A stretch of 38,619 nucleotides of DNA from Deltaproteobacteria bacterium (GCA_016213015.1 JACRCE010000040.1:1-38619), one strand, 5' to 3'. Counted from the first letter of the stretch, positions 1 to 8,216 are shown. Made by a program: numbers and translations. The notes: a model not told the origin generated them from the sequence alone.

Positions 1-37
1 CCGTTCACCCTCGCCTTTGAAATGCCCAAAAAAATGC

Positions 38-67
38 TTGACAACTTCATAATGAAAATGATATTCA
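38..67 (+). promoter_or_regulatory. Putative sigma70-type promoter for the iron operon
   Basis: A perfect TTGACA -35 hexamer lies at 38-43. Eighteen bases downstream there is only a weak -10 candidate (TATTCA, 62-67). The whole -10 region lies inside the Fur-box palindrome, as expected for a promoter blocked by Fur-Fe2+. The weak -10 makes the exact start of transcription uncertain. Confidence 0.45.
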
Positions 68-81
68 TTTTCATTATGAAG
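45..81. promoter_or_regulatory. Fur box (perfect 17-bp inverted repeat)
   Basis: The arm CTTCATAATGAAAATGA (45-61) is repeated exactly in inverted orientation at 65-81 around a TAT spacer. The core resembles the Fur consensus GATAATGATAATCATTATC. It precedes iron-transport genes and overlaps both the putative -10 region and the start codon of the FTR1 gene (76-78). Iron-responsive repression by Fur is inferred from family knowledge. Confidence 0.85.
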
Positions 82-1299
82 AAGCGTTTCCACGCGAAGA
101 CAGTCAAGACGTTGGGCCTCTTCCTTGTATCCGTGTGCCTCCTTGCCTCGTCGTCCTTTGCAGCCGGTCAACGGTGGCGCACGGTGGCCGATGAAACCGC
201 CGTCGTACTGGATAAGGCGGCGGCCGCTTACGCGGGCCGCAGGGCCACAGAAGCAAAGGCCCTGTTATCAGAGGCGTATTTCAGCCGGTTCGAGGAAAGC
301 GGCATGGAAGGCGCGGTTGCCGCGCATATCTCGGCGCGCAGGAAGGCCGAGCTTGAGTCCATGTTCGGCGGTATAAGGAACGCCGTCGACTCCGGAGCGC
401 CGGTTGACGAGGTGAGGGACAAGGCCGCTGCCCTCGCGTCGGCCCTCAGGCGCGACGCCGACAGGCTGACCGGAGACGGGAGCGACGCCGGCGCGTATTC
501 CGCGTTCTTCAATTCATTCATGATCATACTCCGTGAGGGCTTCGAGGCCATCCTCGTCCTGAGCGCCATCTGCGCTTATCTTGTGAAGACCGGACAAAAG
601 CCGAGGGCAAGGGTGGTATACAAGGGCGCCGGACTGGCTGTCGCCGCGAGCGTCCTTACGGCCGCGCTCTTGAGCACGATAATCAGGACAAGCGGCGCGG
701 GCAAGGAGGCGGTCGAGGGCGTCGTCATGCTCTTGGCTGCATCCGTATTGTTTTACGTGAGTTGGTGGCTTATATCGAAGATGGAGGCCGTCAGGTGGCG
801 GGATTACATAAGAGCGAAGGTGGAAGGCTCATCAGGGAAGGGGAACTTCCTTGCCCTCGGCCTTGCCGCGTTCCTCTCTGTTTATCGGGAGGGGGCGGAG
901 ACCATCCTTTTTTACGAGGCTCTATACTCAGGCGCGCCTTCTCAGGGAGCGGCGATAGCAGCCGGTTTGGGCGCTGGGTGCCTGCTTCTCATCGTTTTAT
1001 TCATCCTGATCAGATACGCGGGCGTCAGGATACCGACAAGGCCCTTCTTCGCCGTTACCTCGGCGCTGCTTTATCTCCTTGCTTTCAGCTTCGCCGGAAA
1101 AGGGGCGCTTGAGTTGCAGGAGGCGGGCTATCTCTCGTCCACGTCCGCCCAATGGTTGCCGACCATCGGCCTTTTCGGGATATATCCGACGTGGGAAGGG
1201 GCGGCGCTTCAGATGCTTCTTATCATGGCGCTTGTCGCAGGCGTCGTCTACGGCCTTGTTTCAAGGGCATATCTAAAGGGAGACGGCAACGCCGTATGA
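76..1299 (+). CDS. FTR1-family high-affinity iron permease with N-terminal periplasmic domain
   Basis: Inner-membrane permease that takes up iron, 407 aa from the chosen start. Residues about 1-30 look like a signal peptide. Residues about 31-140 form a charged helical periplasmic domain, and the rest is a multi-helix FTR1 membrane domain. Both iron-binding RExxE motifs are present: REGFE at 153-157 and REGAE at 271-275. An upstream in-frame ATG at 22 exists, but starting there would encode the Fur box as an odd hydrophobic extension in front of a good signal peptide, so ATG 76 is preferred although no Shine-Dalgarno is visible. The stop overlaps the next start (ATGA). Its neighbours resemble FtrABCD/P19-type iron systems in which the FTR1 permease works with a polyferredoxin and a periplasmic P19-like protein. 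The N-terminal domain has a separate paralogue at 2622. Confidence 0.92.
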   Translation: MKKRFHAKTVKTLGLFLVSVCLLASSSFAAGQRWRTVADETAVVLDKAAAAYAGRRATEAKALLSEAYFSRFEESGMEGAVAAHISARRKAELESMFGGIRNAVDSGAPVDEVRDKAAALASALRRDADRLTGDGSDAGAYSAFFNSFMIILREGFEAILVLSAICAYLVKTGQKPRARVVYKGAGLAVAASVLTAALLSTIIRTSGAGKEAVEGVVMLLAASVLFYVSWWLISKMEAVRWRDYIRAKVEGSSGKGNFLALGLAAFLSVYREGAETILFYEALYSGAPSQGAAIAAGLGAGCLLLIVLFILIRYAGVRIPTRPFFAVTSALLYLLAFSFAGKGALELQEAGYLSSTSAQWLPTIGLFGIYPTWEGAALQMLLIMALVAGVVYGLVSRAYLKGDGNAV

Positions 1300-2612
1300 A
1301 CGACGTAATCAAACAGATCGAGCGGTTCTTCGTAAGGCATAGGGATAGATTCCCATACGTCCATGCCGTTATGTTCGTCGTCTTCGCGATCTTGATCCTC
1401 GTTCCGCCGTTTCTGCCCGTTCCGGCGGAGGGTGCCGCCATACTCGACGATATCTCGCTCATGGCGAGGTTCATCGTATGGGGTGTGTGGTTTCCGCTCG
1501 TTCTGCTCTCGGTCGTCTTTCTCGGAAGGTTCTGGTGCGGCGTGCTGTGCCCGCAGGGTGCGCTGGCCGAACATATCGGCAAGAAAGGGCTGAACAGGCC
1601 GCTGCCCAAGTGGTTGCGATGGGAAGGGACGCCTGTAATCAGTTTTATAGCGGTTACGGCGCTGGGACAGTTGACCGGCGTCAGAGACTATCCTTTGCCG
1701 ACCCTTGAGATACTCGGCGGAACGATGCTCGCAGCTGTACTCGTCGGCTTCCTTTACGCAAGCGGGAGGAGGCCGTGGTGCCGGTATCTGTGTCCGATAG
1801 GGCCTCTGCTTGGGATATTCGCAAGGCTCGGCGCGCCGAGTTTTGAAAGAAACGGCGCGGGCGCGGGGAGGTGCGCCTGCCCGACCTTCATAAATACCGC
1901 GAACAAGGTCTCAAGTTCAGCCTGCATAGAGTGCTTCAGATGCGTTGCCCCCGACGGCTCCATGCGCCTGACCATCAGGCGTCCCGGGCTTGAGATAGAG
2001 GAGATAGAGAAAAGGGAACCGGGCTTATTCGAGGCGGCCTTCCTGTTCATGGCGACCGGTCTTGCCCTTGGCGCATTTCACTGGCAGGCGAATCCCGCGT
2101 ATATCCGGTATAAGCAGGTCCTCGGCAGCCTTTTGTTGTACCTTGGCGTCGGCGAGTTCATGGGAAAGGGCGGGCCTTGGTGGATCATGGCCGCATATCC
2201 AGAGGCCGGGGAGGCGTTCAACAGGCTCGACGTCGTTACGATAACGACGTTCATGCTTATCTGCATGGCGTGTGTTGCCTGTAGCCTTTTCACGCTTACC
2301 GCGTTGTCGGCGTTCATTTCAGGGGGGAAAGACGGGCTGATGACGAGGGCGACAAGGCTTGGATACCTCTATGCGCCCGTTGCGCTCATCTCCCTCGTCA
2401 TCGGGCTTGGCCTGCCTTTGTTCCAGTCGTTGGCCTCGCTCGGCGCGGCCAAGGGCGCGGTTCGCATGACGCTTGTCATTTTATTCGTTGCAGGCTCGGC
2501 GTGGAGCGGCTATCTGGCGATAAGACTCAATAAGGGCAGAGGCGTTGCGGCGCTCCCGAACTTCATCGGCATCGGCCTTGTTGCAACGGCATGGCATAGT
2601 GTCTTGTTCTAA
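1296..2612 (+). CDS. Polyferredoxin-type 4Fe-4S membrane protein (NapH/FtrD-like)
   Basis: A 438-aa integral membrane protein with several hydrophobic segments. It has two Cys-x3-Cys-Pro motifs (C81/C85 and C162/C166) of the NapH/CcoG polyferredoxin class. A further cluster has Cys at 193, 195, 210, 213 and 216, a less regular arrangement than a textbook double 4Fe-4S ferredoxin. In FtrABCD-like iron systems a protein of this class is thought to pass electrons across the membrane to support iron uptake; that role is inferred here from context. Translation is probably coupled to the permease, because the ATG at 1296 overlaps the permease stop. A longer in-frame start at 1152 is rejected since it lies well inside the permease gene. 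A C-terminal half of hydrophobic helices follows the cluster. Confidence 0.85.
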   Translation: MNDVIKQIERFFVRHRDRFPYVHAVMFVVFAILILVPPFLPVPAEGAAILDDISLMARFIVWGVWFPLVLLSVVFLGRFWCGVLCPQGALAEHIGKKGLNRPLPKWLRWEGTPVISFIAVTALGQLTGVRDYPLPTLEILGGTMLAAVLVGFLYASGRRPWCRYLCPIGPLLGIFARLGAPSFERNGAGAGRCACPTFINTANKVSSSACIECFRCVAPDGSMRLTIRRPGLEIEEIEKREPGLFEAAFLFMATGLALGAFHWQANPAYIRYKQVLGSLLLYLGVGEFMGKGGPWWIMAAYPEAGEAFNRLDVVTITTFMLICMACVACSLFTLTALSAFISGGKDGLMTRATRLGYLYAPVALISLVIGLGLPLFQSLASLGAAKGAVRMTLVILFVAGSAWSGYLAIRLNKGRGVAALPNFIGIGLVATAWHSVLF

Positions 2613-2621
2613 GGAGGTTAC

Positions 2622-3038
2622 ATGGTCAGACGCGGCTTGGCGTTGGTTTTATCGGCAATCGTTTTTTTCTACCTGACCGGCTTTGCAACGGCCGGACAGG
2701 GCAATTGGGCGCGCGTCGCGGACGGGATCGGCAAGGCGTTGCATACGGCCCAGAGGTCTTATGATGAAGGCAGGGCGAATGAGGCGATGGAGGCGGTAAG
2801 CGACGCCTATTTCGGCCTGTTCGAGGGGACTGACGCCAACATGGAGATAGCGGTCAGGCGGTTTTTGTCGCTCAGGAAGGCGGCCACGCTTGAAAAAGGG
2901 TTTTCCGACATAAGAAAGGCGATGTCGAGCAAGGCGCGGGCCGACGATGTTAGAAGGCTGACGATGGAGCTGGCAAGGGCGCTGAAGGAGACGGCGCTAA
3001 GGCTGGATGAGAAGGGGGTGAAGTTCGATTTGGAGTAG
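2622..3038 (+). CDS. Exported paralogue of the FTR1 periplasmic domain
   Basis: A 138-aa protein with an N-terminal signal peptide ending near residue 25 (..FATAGQ). AAGGAGGT at 2611-2618 is an excellent Shine-Dalgarno and overlaps the polyferredoxin stop codon. Its mature part aligns throughout with residues about 31-135 of the FTR1 protein at position 76: a W(A/T)RVAD-like opening, then EA..A(V/L)S(D/E)AYF..FE, then a (S/A)(L/A)R(K/R)KA.LE..F..IR.A block, and a closing ALR(R/K).A.RL. The shared pattern shows a domain duplication. Function is unknown. It may bind or hand over iron in the periplasm, or act as a partner of the permease domain. No membrane domain follows it, so it is a soluble or loosely membrane-associated periplasmic protein. 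Confidence 0.8.
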   Translation: MVRRGLALVLSAIVFFYLTGFATAGQGNWARVADGIGKALHTAQRSYDEGRANEAMEAVSDAYFGLFEGTDANMEIAVRRFLSLRKAATLEKGFSDIRKAMSSKARADDVRRLTMELARALKETALRLDEKGVKFDLE

Positions 3039-3091
3039 CGTTGCGTTCAAATGCGGTGGCTCAAAAAAAAGAGAAACAGGAGGGTTTGAAG

Positions 3092-3631
3092 ATGAGAACG
3101 TTTAAGACGATGTTGCTTGCGGTAATCGCGGTTGCGCTGTTCCAAGCGACGGCCTCGGCCTTGGAGACGCCGATAGGAGTGCCTCAGTCCCTGTACGGCA
3201 TGGAAATAGCGGCCGTCTATCTTCAGGCGATAGAGATGGATCCAAAGGGGATCATGAAGCCGCGCGCCGAGTCGGACATCCATCTGGAGTGCGACATCCA
3301 CGCGGCGGAAAATAACCCCAACGGATTCGCGGCGGGCGAGTGGATGCCGAACCTCGTCATCTGGTACACCATAGTCAAGATGGACACCAAGCAGAAGATA
3401 GAGGGGCAGATGATGCCCATGGTGGCCAATGACGGCCCGCATTACGGCGACAACGTGAAGATGATGGGCGCTGGAAGATACAAGGTTGTGTACAGGATAA
3501 CCAGTCCGCGCGAAAAGGGCGAGTTCGGCAGGCATACGGACAGGGAGACCGGCGTGAGGGACTGGTTCAAACCATTCGAGATAGAGTGGGAGTTCGACTA
3601 CTTCGGGGCGGGCAAGAAGGGCGGGTACTGA
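3092..3631 (+). CDS. P19/Tp34-family periplasmic iron-transport protein
   Basis: A 179-aa exported protein, signal peptide to about residue 22 (..TASA). The mature sequence matches the P19/Tp34/FtrA family (Pfam Fe2+ transport protein): an early Met in YGMEIAAVYLQ, the HLECDIHA segment with candidate metal-binding His residues, the NPNGFAAGEWMPNL segment, a MMPM motif, and an aromatic C-terminus. Family members are periplasmic beta-sandwich dimers that bind copper and iron and feed the FTR1 permease. ATG 3092 follows AGGAGG at about 3079-3084. An in-frame start at 3041 would add a basic extension before the signal peptide and is rejected. It closes the four-gene iron operon that begins at 76. 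I saw no terminator hairpin, only a T-run after the stop. Confidence 0.9.
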   Translation: MRTFKTMLLAVIAVALFQATASALETPIGVPQSLYGMEIAAVYLQAIEMDPKGIMKPRAESDIHLECDIHAAENNPNGFAAGEWMPNLVIWYTIVKMDTKQKIEGQMMPMVANDGPHYGDNVKMMGAGRYKVVYRITSPREKGEFGRHTDRETGVRDWFKPFEIEWEFDYFGAGKKGGY

Positions 3632-3647
3632 TTTTTTTTGGGTAGTT

Positions 3648-3672
3648 ATTGAAAATGATAATCAAATTCAAT
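3648..3672. promoter_or_regulatory. Second Fur box
   Basis: The palindrome has arms ATTGAAAATGA (3648-3658) and TCAAATTCAAT (3662-3672) around TAA. Nine of eleven positions pair, and the left arm is the same AATGAAAATGA-like half-site as the first Fur box. It sits directly upstream of the DUF2325 gene, so the DUF2325-porin pair probably forms a second iron-regulated transcription unit. Confidence 0.75.
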
Positions 3673-3689
3673 TATGACGGAGGTGGAAG

Positions 3690-3992
3690 GTGTGCGTGGC
3701 GATAGTCGGCGGGATGGGCGGGTCAAGGGCGGCCTACCGCATGGTGGCGGGCGAATACGGCGCGACGTTGCGGCATTTCGAGGGAAGCGGCAGCGGGCTT
3801 GAGAAAAGGCTTCGCGCCGCGGACGTAATCGTCGTCTTCACCAACATGGTCTCCCATGACGCGAGGAACAGGGCTTTGTCAGCCGGTTCCGGCGCAGGGA
3901 TACCGGTGTTCCAGATTCATTCATGCGGCGTCTCAAGCCTGAGAAGATGCCTTGAGTCCGCGACAAACAGATCGAAAGGAGCTATTAGATGA
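3690..3992 (+). CDS. DUF2325 domain protein
   Basis: A 100-aa protein starting at GTG 3690, six bases after GGAGG (3679-3683). An ATG at 3674 is out of frame. It matches the DUF2325 pattern end to end: an opening VAIVGGMGG, a central hydrophobic strand followed by TNMVSHDARN, and a C-terminal SCGVSSLRRCLE. The fold suggests a small Rossmann-like domain, but the biochemical role of DUF2325 is not established. Cysteines at residues 2, 79 and 87 could bind a metal. It lies between a Fur box and a porin gene, with an ATGA overlap to the latter, so it probably belongs to the iron response. It may be regulatory; the sequence does not decide this. Confidence 0.8.
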   Translation: MCVAIVGGMGGSRAAYRMVAGEYGATLRHFEGSGSGLEKRLRAADVIVVFTNMVSHDARNRALSAGSGAGIPVFQIHSCGVSSLRRCLESATNRSKGAIR

Positions 3993-5353
3993 GGGTAATA
4001 AGACAAATGTTCGGCCTGCTCGTCGTAGTCGTATCGCTCGCTGTTTTTTCCGCATCAGCGGGCGCGGACGACATTCAGGGCGCCGGAGGCTCGATCGAGC
4101 GGCGTCTCGGCGAGCTTGAGAAAAAGACGCTGGAACTTGAAAGAGAAGTGATGGAGGAGCACAAGCCTCTCCTTAAGGAGATGGGCGAGCATATAACCAC
4201 CCTTGACGTGGGTCTTGACATGGTGGACTACCGGACGGGCAGGATAAAGGCCCTCAGTGAGCGCGTGGACAAGATGAGCGTCGGCGGCGACCTTTCGTTG
4301 TTCCTGCAGGGCATAGGGAGTAACAGCGGAGGTTACGGAGAGAAGGCCGATGCCTCCTACTCGGCTGACCTCTTTATAGTCATACCGACCGGCCCTTACG
4401 GCAACACCTATTTCAGGGGGGATATAGGTCAGGGGGACGGCATCGGCCCGTTTATGCCGCCGACCTTCTCAGGCCCGAATGCCGACCTCGAGTTCAACGC
4501 GCCGTCGTTTGAACTTGCGGAGGCATGGTACTCCACGGAGTTTGCCATCCCCGACGTAAAGGATAGAAGGCTCGCGCTTATCATGGGCAAGATGGACCCG
4601 ACGGCCCTGTTCGACGCCAACGCGGCCGCCAATTCGGAGACGAGTCAGTTCATGGCCGACATCTTCGTCAATAATACCGCCATCGAGTTCGGCGGCGACG
4701 CCAACGGCTATGGCCCTGGCCTGTCCGTCGGGTACCGGTTTACCTCCATATACGACAAGGGCATGAGGGTGGCCGGCAGGGTCGGGATGTTTGAGGGGGA
4801 CGGCGACTTCAGGGACGTCATGGACCGTCCGTTCCTCATCGCCGAATTGGACGCTCAGGTTCCGTTTTACGGACTCAAGGGCAATTGGCGCGTCTATGGA
4901 TGGGTCAACAACAACAGACATACGGACCTTCTTGATCCGGGCAGGGACAACCTGTCGAATCACGGCTGGGGGATAAGCCTTGACCAGCAGGTATCGAGCG
5001 ACATAACCCTGTTCGCGCGCTACGGCGTGCAGGACCGGGATGTCTCAAGGTTCGACAGGGTCTTCACGGCCGGCGCTCAACTCATAGGAAACGACTGGAG
5101 ACGGGCAAATGACGCGATAGGCATAGCCTACGGCGCCTCTCGCGTGAGCAGCAAATTCAAGGAGGCATCCGTCGCTCTCGACGGCTATCCGGCCGATGCA
5201 CTGCATGAGCATTACGTAGAGGCGTACTACAGATACTGGGCCAACGCCAACCTGAGCATATCGCCGGACGTGCAATACATACGCAATCCGGGCGGGGACG
5301 ATGGAAAAAGCGGCATATTCATATATGGGGTAAGGGTGCAGACGACGTTTTAG
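3989..5353 (+). CDS. OprB-like outer-membrane porin with N-terminal coiled coil
   Basis: A 454-aa exported protein, signal peptide cleaved near residue 26 (..SAGA). Residues about 30-95 are a heptad-rich coiled coil with many E, K and L. The remainder is a beta-barrel with alternating aromatic and polar strands, ending in the C-terminal Phe (..VRVQTTF) needed for outer-membrane insertion. Segments such as DPTALFDANAAANSETSQF and the following GPGLSVGYRF resemble carbohydrate-selective (OprB-type) porins. The ATGA overlap with DUF2325 and the upstream Fur box suggest expression under iron limitation, so the cargo may be an iron complex rather than a sugar. The coiled coil could trimerise or reach the peptidoglycan. 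No TonB plug domain is visible. Confidence 0.8.
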   Translation: MRVIRQMFGLLVVVVSLAVFSASAGADDIQGAGGSIERRLGELEKKTLELEREVMEEHKPLLKEMGEHITTLDVGLDMVDYRTGRIKALSERVDKMSVGGDLSLFLQGIGSNSGGYGEKADASYSADLFIVIPTGPYGNTYFRGDIGQGDGIGPFMPPTFSGPNADLEFNAPSFELAEAWYSTEFAIPDVKDRRLALIMGKMDPTALFDANAAANSETSQFMADIFVNNTAIEFGGDANGYGPGLSVGYRFTSIYDKGMRVAGRVGMFEGDGDFRDVMDRPFLIAELDAQVPFYGLKGNWRVYGWVNNNRHTDLLDPGRDNLSNHGWGISLDQQVSSDITLFARYGVQDRDVSRFDRVFTAGAQLIGNDWRRANDAIGIAYGASRVSSKFKEASVALDGYPADALHEHYVEAYYRYWANANLSISPDVQYIRNPGGDDGKSGIFIYGVRVQTTF

Positions 5354-5412
5354 CGCTGAAGGCCGGCGAAGACGACAGGCCGTTGCCGGGGGTTGGAATT
5401 CCGAACAACCCC

Positions 5413-7719
5413 TCAGCGGTACGCCGTCTTCCCCGCACCAAGCCATCCCCTCAGTATCATTATCGCCCCGCGCTTATCCAGAGGCTCGTTGTTGTTGCCG
5501 CATTTGGGGTCTTGCGTGCAGGACGGGCATGAGACCTCGCACCCGCACTCGCTCATCAGTTCCAGCGTGGCGGTAAACCACTCCTCGCAACAGTCAAAGC
5601 CGCGCTGGACAAGTCCTACGCCCCCCTCGTGTCCGTCGTAGATGAATATGGCGCTCGCTTCAAGCGCTGGGTTGAAGGCATAGCTTACGCCGCCTAAGTC
5701 CATCCTGTCGCATAAGGCAAAGAGCGGCAGAGCCGCAATGGCGGAGTGTTCGAGAGCGTGAAGGCTTCCCGCGACGCTAAAACCCTTTGCCTTGACCTCG
5801 TTCAATATTGCCTCGTCAACCTTCATCCAGATGCCCTTTGTCGTGAATACGGAGGGAGGGAAACCGTCAAGGACGTATTCGTTGATAAGCTCGCCTGTGC
5901 CGATCCTTTTCTTTCTGTAGCCGGTGATCGTCTCGGTTATCCTGAGACTGCCAAGGTGGACAATAACGCCTTCGAGGTTTTTTTCAGCGTCAACGGATAT
6001 GGTTTCCGAGGTTTCATGCGTTATGGCGCTTGTGTAAAAGTCAATGTCGCCCGCCGGGCAACATACGATTGTCCTATTGTACAGGTCAAGCCTTTTGACG
6101 AGATACGGCGCGCCTTTGTGAAGGTATATCGCGCCGGGATGGAGTTCGTAGAAGACCCTGCCGTAGCTCGCCTCGCCAAGCAGGGCGTTGTTTTCCAGTC
6201 TTATTGAAAAACTCTCTCCGATGCCTCTGATGGATACTTCCCTGTGGGGATAGCGCCTTCGCGGATACCATATTCCGCCCTTTGCCCAGTAACGTACCTT
6301 GCCTTCCTTTTCAAGCGTTGACAACAGAGGCGCGTATTTGGGCACGTCATATACCGTGTCATCGGTCTTGAGATACGCCTCGGCAACGGCGCAGTTCAGG
6401 TGCGCCTTGGCAATCATCGGGTTTTCAGCGTCTATTACGGCGGCCTCGCTCGGCTTCGAGAAGAAGTCCGTTGGGTTTCGCATGAAGTGCTGGTCAAGCG
6501 CGTCGGACATGGCAACGAGAGCGATGAGCGAGGCCCTGCCGCTTCTTCCCGCCCTGCCCGCCCTTTGCCACGTCGAGGCTATTGACCCAGGGTATCCGAC
6601 GAGGATGCAAACGTCGAGCCCGCCGATGTCAACGCCGAGTTCAAGGGCGCTTGTCGAGATGACCCCTGAGAGCGCCCCGCTTTTGAGGCCCGATTCTATC
6701 TCCCTGCGCTCCGCGGGCAGGAAACCGGCCCTGTACGAGCTGATGGTCTGGGCCAGTTCAGGGGCTGATTTTATCGCCCATGAGTGCATCAGCTCCGTTA
6801 TCTTTCTTGCCTTGGCAAAGGCGATGGTCTTCCAGCCCGCCCTGATTGAAGCTATGAAAAGTTTCGTGGCCAGCGTGTACGGCGACGCCCCTTCAGCCGG
6901 GTTTATGAAGATGAACCGCCGCTCGCCTTGAGGCGCGCCGTTTTTTGAAACAAGCTCAAATGTTTTTCCAATAAGCGCCTCGGCAAGACCGGTCGGATTC
7001 GCTATCGTTGCGGAGCATGTTATGAAAACCGGATCGCTCCCGTAGAGCCTTGCTATGCGCCTCAATCTTCGCAGGACGTGCGCCACGTGCGAGCCGAACA
7101 CGCCCCTGTAGGCGTGGAGTTCGTCAATGACGACGTAGTTGAGATTCCGGAAGAATTGCTCCCACTTCCGATGAAAGGGGAGGATGGCAAGGTGGAGCAT
7201 ATCGGGATTGGTAAACAGAACGGACGGAGGGGCAAGGCGTATCTTTTGCCTCTTATACGCGCTCGTGTCGCCGTCGTATATTTCGCATATCACAGGGGAA
7301 AGGGGCGAGTATGACTTGCGCTTTCCGGCAACTTTTTTCTCAAGCCCCGCTGCCTTTGCAAGCGAGGCAAAGGCATTGAGCTGATCCTGCTCAAGCCCTT
7401 TTAGCGGAAAGAGATACAACGCCTTGCTTTCCGGGTTTTTAAGGAGCGATTCTATGACAGGGATATTGTAGACGAGGCTTTTGCCGCTTGCCGCCGGGGT
7501 CATTATTACTAAGTCCGCGTCCTGTCTTATGAGGGTTATGCCTTCGGCCTGATGACTGTAGAGCCTTTGTATGCCGAGCCTGCCGAGGGCGCCTTTCGTC
7601 CTGTCCTCAAGCTCAAAGCGCTCATCGGCCCAAACAGGGAGCCTCTCAGGGAGGGCCTCTTCGTGCGCCACGTCCTTGAGGTTCTTGTCGTTTCTGATCT
7701 GTAGTAGAAATGAGTTCAT
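5413..7719 (-). CDS. MrfA/YprA-like DExH helicase with C-terminal Cys4 (MZB/DUF1998) domain
   Basis: A 768-aa superfamily 2 helicase. In order from the chosen start it shows a Q-motif-like SHQAEGI (55-61), Walker A TPAASGKS (74-81), DELH (199-202), SAT (236-238) and motif VI QRAGRAGR (385-392). A long C-terminal part ends in a four-Cys cluster (CGCEVSCPSC..C), as in the MZB domain of MrfA, a DNA-repair helicase acting on mitomycin-damaged DNA. The reading frame stays open to a TTG at 7800, but that codon lies on the -35 box of the divergent promoter at 7794. The family-like beginning is at MNSFLLQIRN, so ATG 7719 is preferred. No strong ribosome-binding site precedes either start. It converges on the porin gene with a ~60-bp gap. 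A repair role is inferred from the family. Confidence 0.88.
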   Translation of the reverse strand: MNSFLLQIRNDKNLKDVAHEEALPERLPVWADERFELEDRTKGALGRLGIQRLYSHQAEGITLIRQDADLVIMTPAASGKSLVYNIPVIESLLKNPESKALYLFPLKGLEQDQLNAFASLAKAAGLEKKVAGKRKSYSPLSPVICEIYDGDTSAYKRQKIRLAPPSVLFTNPDMLHLAILPFHRKWEQFFRNLNYVVIDELHAYRGVFGSHVAHVLRRLRRIARLYGSDPVFITCSATIANPTGLAEALIGKTFELVSKNGAPQGERRFIFINPAEGASPYTLATKLFIASIRAGWKTIAFAKARKITELMHSWAIKSAPELAQTISSYRAGFLPAERREIESGLKSGALSGVISTSALELGVDIGGLDVCILVGYPGSIASTWQRAGRAGRSGRASLIALVAMSDALDQHFMRNPTDFFSKPSEAAVIDAENPMIAKAHLNCAVAEAYLKTDDTVYDVPKYAPLLSTLEKEGKVRYWAKGGIWYPRRRYPHREVSIRGIGESFSIRLENNALLGEASYGRVFYELHPGAIYLHKGAPYLVKRLDLYNRTIVCCPAGDIDFYTSAITHETSETISVDAEKNLEGVIVHLGSLRITETITGYRKKRIGTGELINEYVLDGFPPSVFTTKGIWMKVDEAILNEVKAKGFSVAGSLHALEHSAIAALPLFALCDRMDLGGVSYAFNPALEASAIFIYDGHEGGVGLVQRGFDCCEEWFTATLELMSECGCEVSCPSCTQDPKCGNNNEPLDKRGAIMILRGWLGAGKTAYR

Positions 7720-7793
7720 GGACAGCGGATGCACATCCCTTGATAGCGGTTCGGACGCGGGCACGGAGGAAAATTTAGCATAACGTGGCTTTG

Positions 7794-7822
7794 TTGACAA
7801 GAATCTCTTTTAGGGATAAAAT
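7794..7822 (+). promoter_or_regulatory. Strong sigma70-type promoter
   Basis: TTGACA at 7794-7799 and TAAAAT at 7817-7822 are separated by exactly 17 bases. It reads toward the zinc-ribbon gene at 7885, with a leader of roughly 55 nt. It is divergent to the helicase gene. Confidence 0.7.
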
Positions 7823-7838
7823 CCGGTCATTCATACGG

Positions 7839-7863
7839 CGGGCATGAATGCCCGATATTTTTT
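7839..7863 (+). terminator. Hairpin plus T-run in the leader of the zinc-ribbon gene
   Basis: CGGGCA (7839-7844) pairs with TGCCCG (7849-7854) around a TGAA tetraloop and is followed by ATATTTTTT. This has the form of a small intrinsic terminator. It lies between the promoter at 7794 and the start codon at 7885, so it could attenuate the downstream gene. Confidence 0.5.
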
Positions 7864-7884
7864 GAAGGGAAGGCGGTAATATTA

Positions 7885-8193
7885 ATGAAAGAACTCAAGT
7901 GCAACGGCTGCGGCAAGACACTTAAAAAAGGCGCTTTGAAGTATATCGTGGAGATAAAATCCTTTGCGGACTTCGACGGGTATCTTGAGGATTACGATGG
8001 AGATATAGAGGAAGGCATAAACGAGCTTATCGTTGCAATTGAGAACATGGACCAGCGCGCGCTTGAAGAGGACGTGGCGAAGGAAATAATATATATCCTT
8101 TGCAAGACCTGCCGCGATATGTTCACAAAAGACCCTTTTTGCGCCGTCAGCGGGGCGCCGCACGAAGAGGAGGCCAAGGGCACGCTGCATTGA
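7885..8193 (+). CDS. Small zinc-ribbon protein of unknown function
   Basis: A 102-aa cytoplasmic protein with two Cys pairs, CNGC (C6/C9) and CKTC (C73/C76), separated by an acidic helical stretch of about 60 residues. This is typical of a treble-clef or zinc-ribbon knuckle with a large insert. I do not recognise the family. The leader carries a consensus promoter and an attenuator-like hairpin. The metallophosphoesterase begins immediately downstream, so the two may form an operon. No DNA-binding or catalytic motif is evident beyond the putative zinc site. Confidence 0.75.
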   Translation: MKELKCNGCGKTLKKGALKYIVEIKSFADFDGYLEDYDGDIEEGINELIVAIENMDQRALEEDVAKEIIYILCKTCRDMFTKDPFCAVSGAPHEEEAKGTLH

Positions 8194-8216
8194 ACGAGGC
8201 GCAGTCCGCTCATCAC

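Noticed and set aside
7720-7800. Helicase start at TTG 7800
   Set aside because: The codon sits on the -35 box of the divergent promoter, and family members begin near MNSFLLQIRN, so ATG 7719 is preferred.
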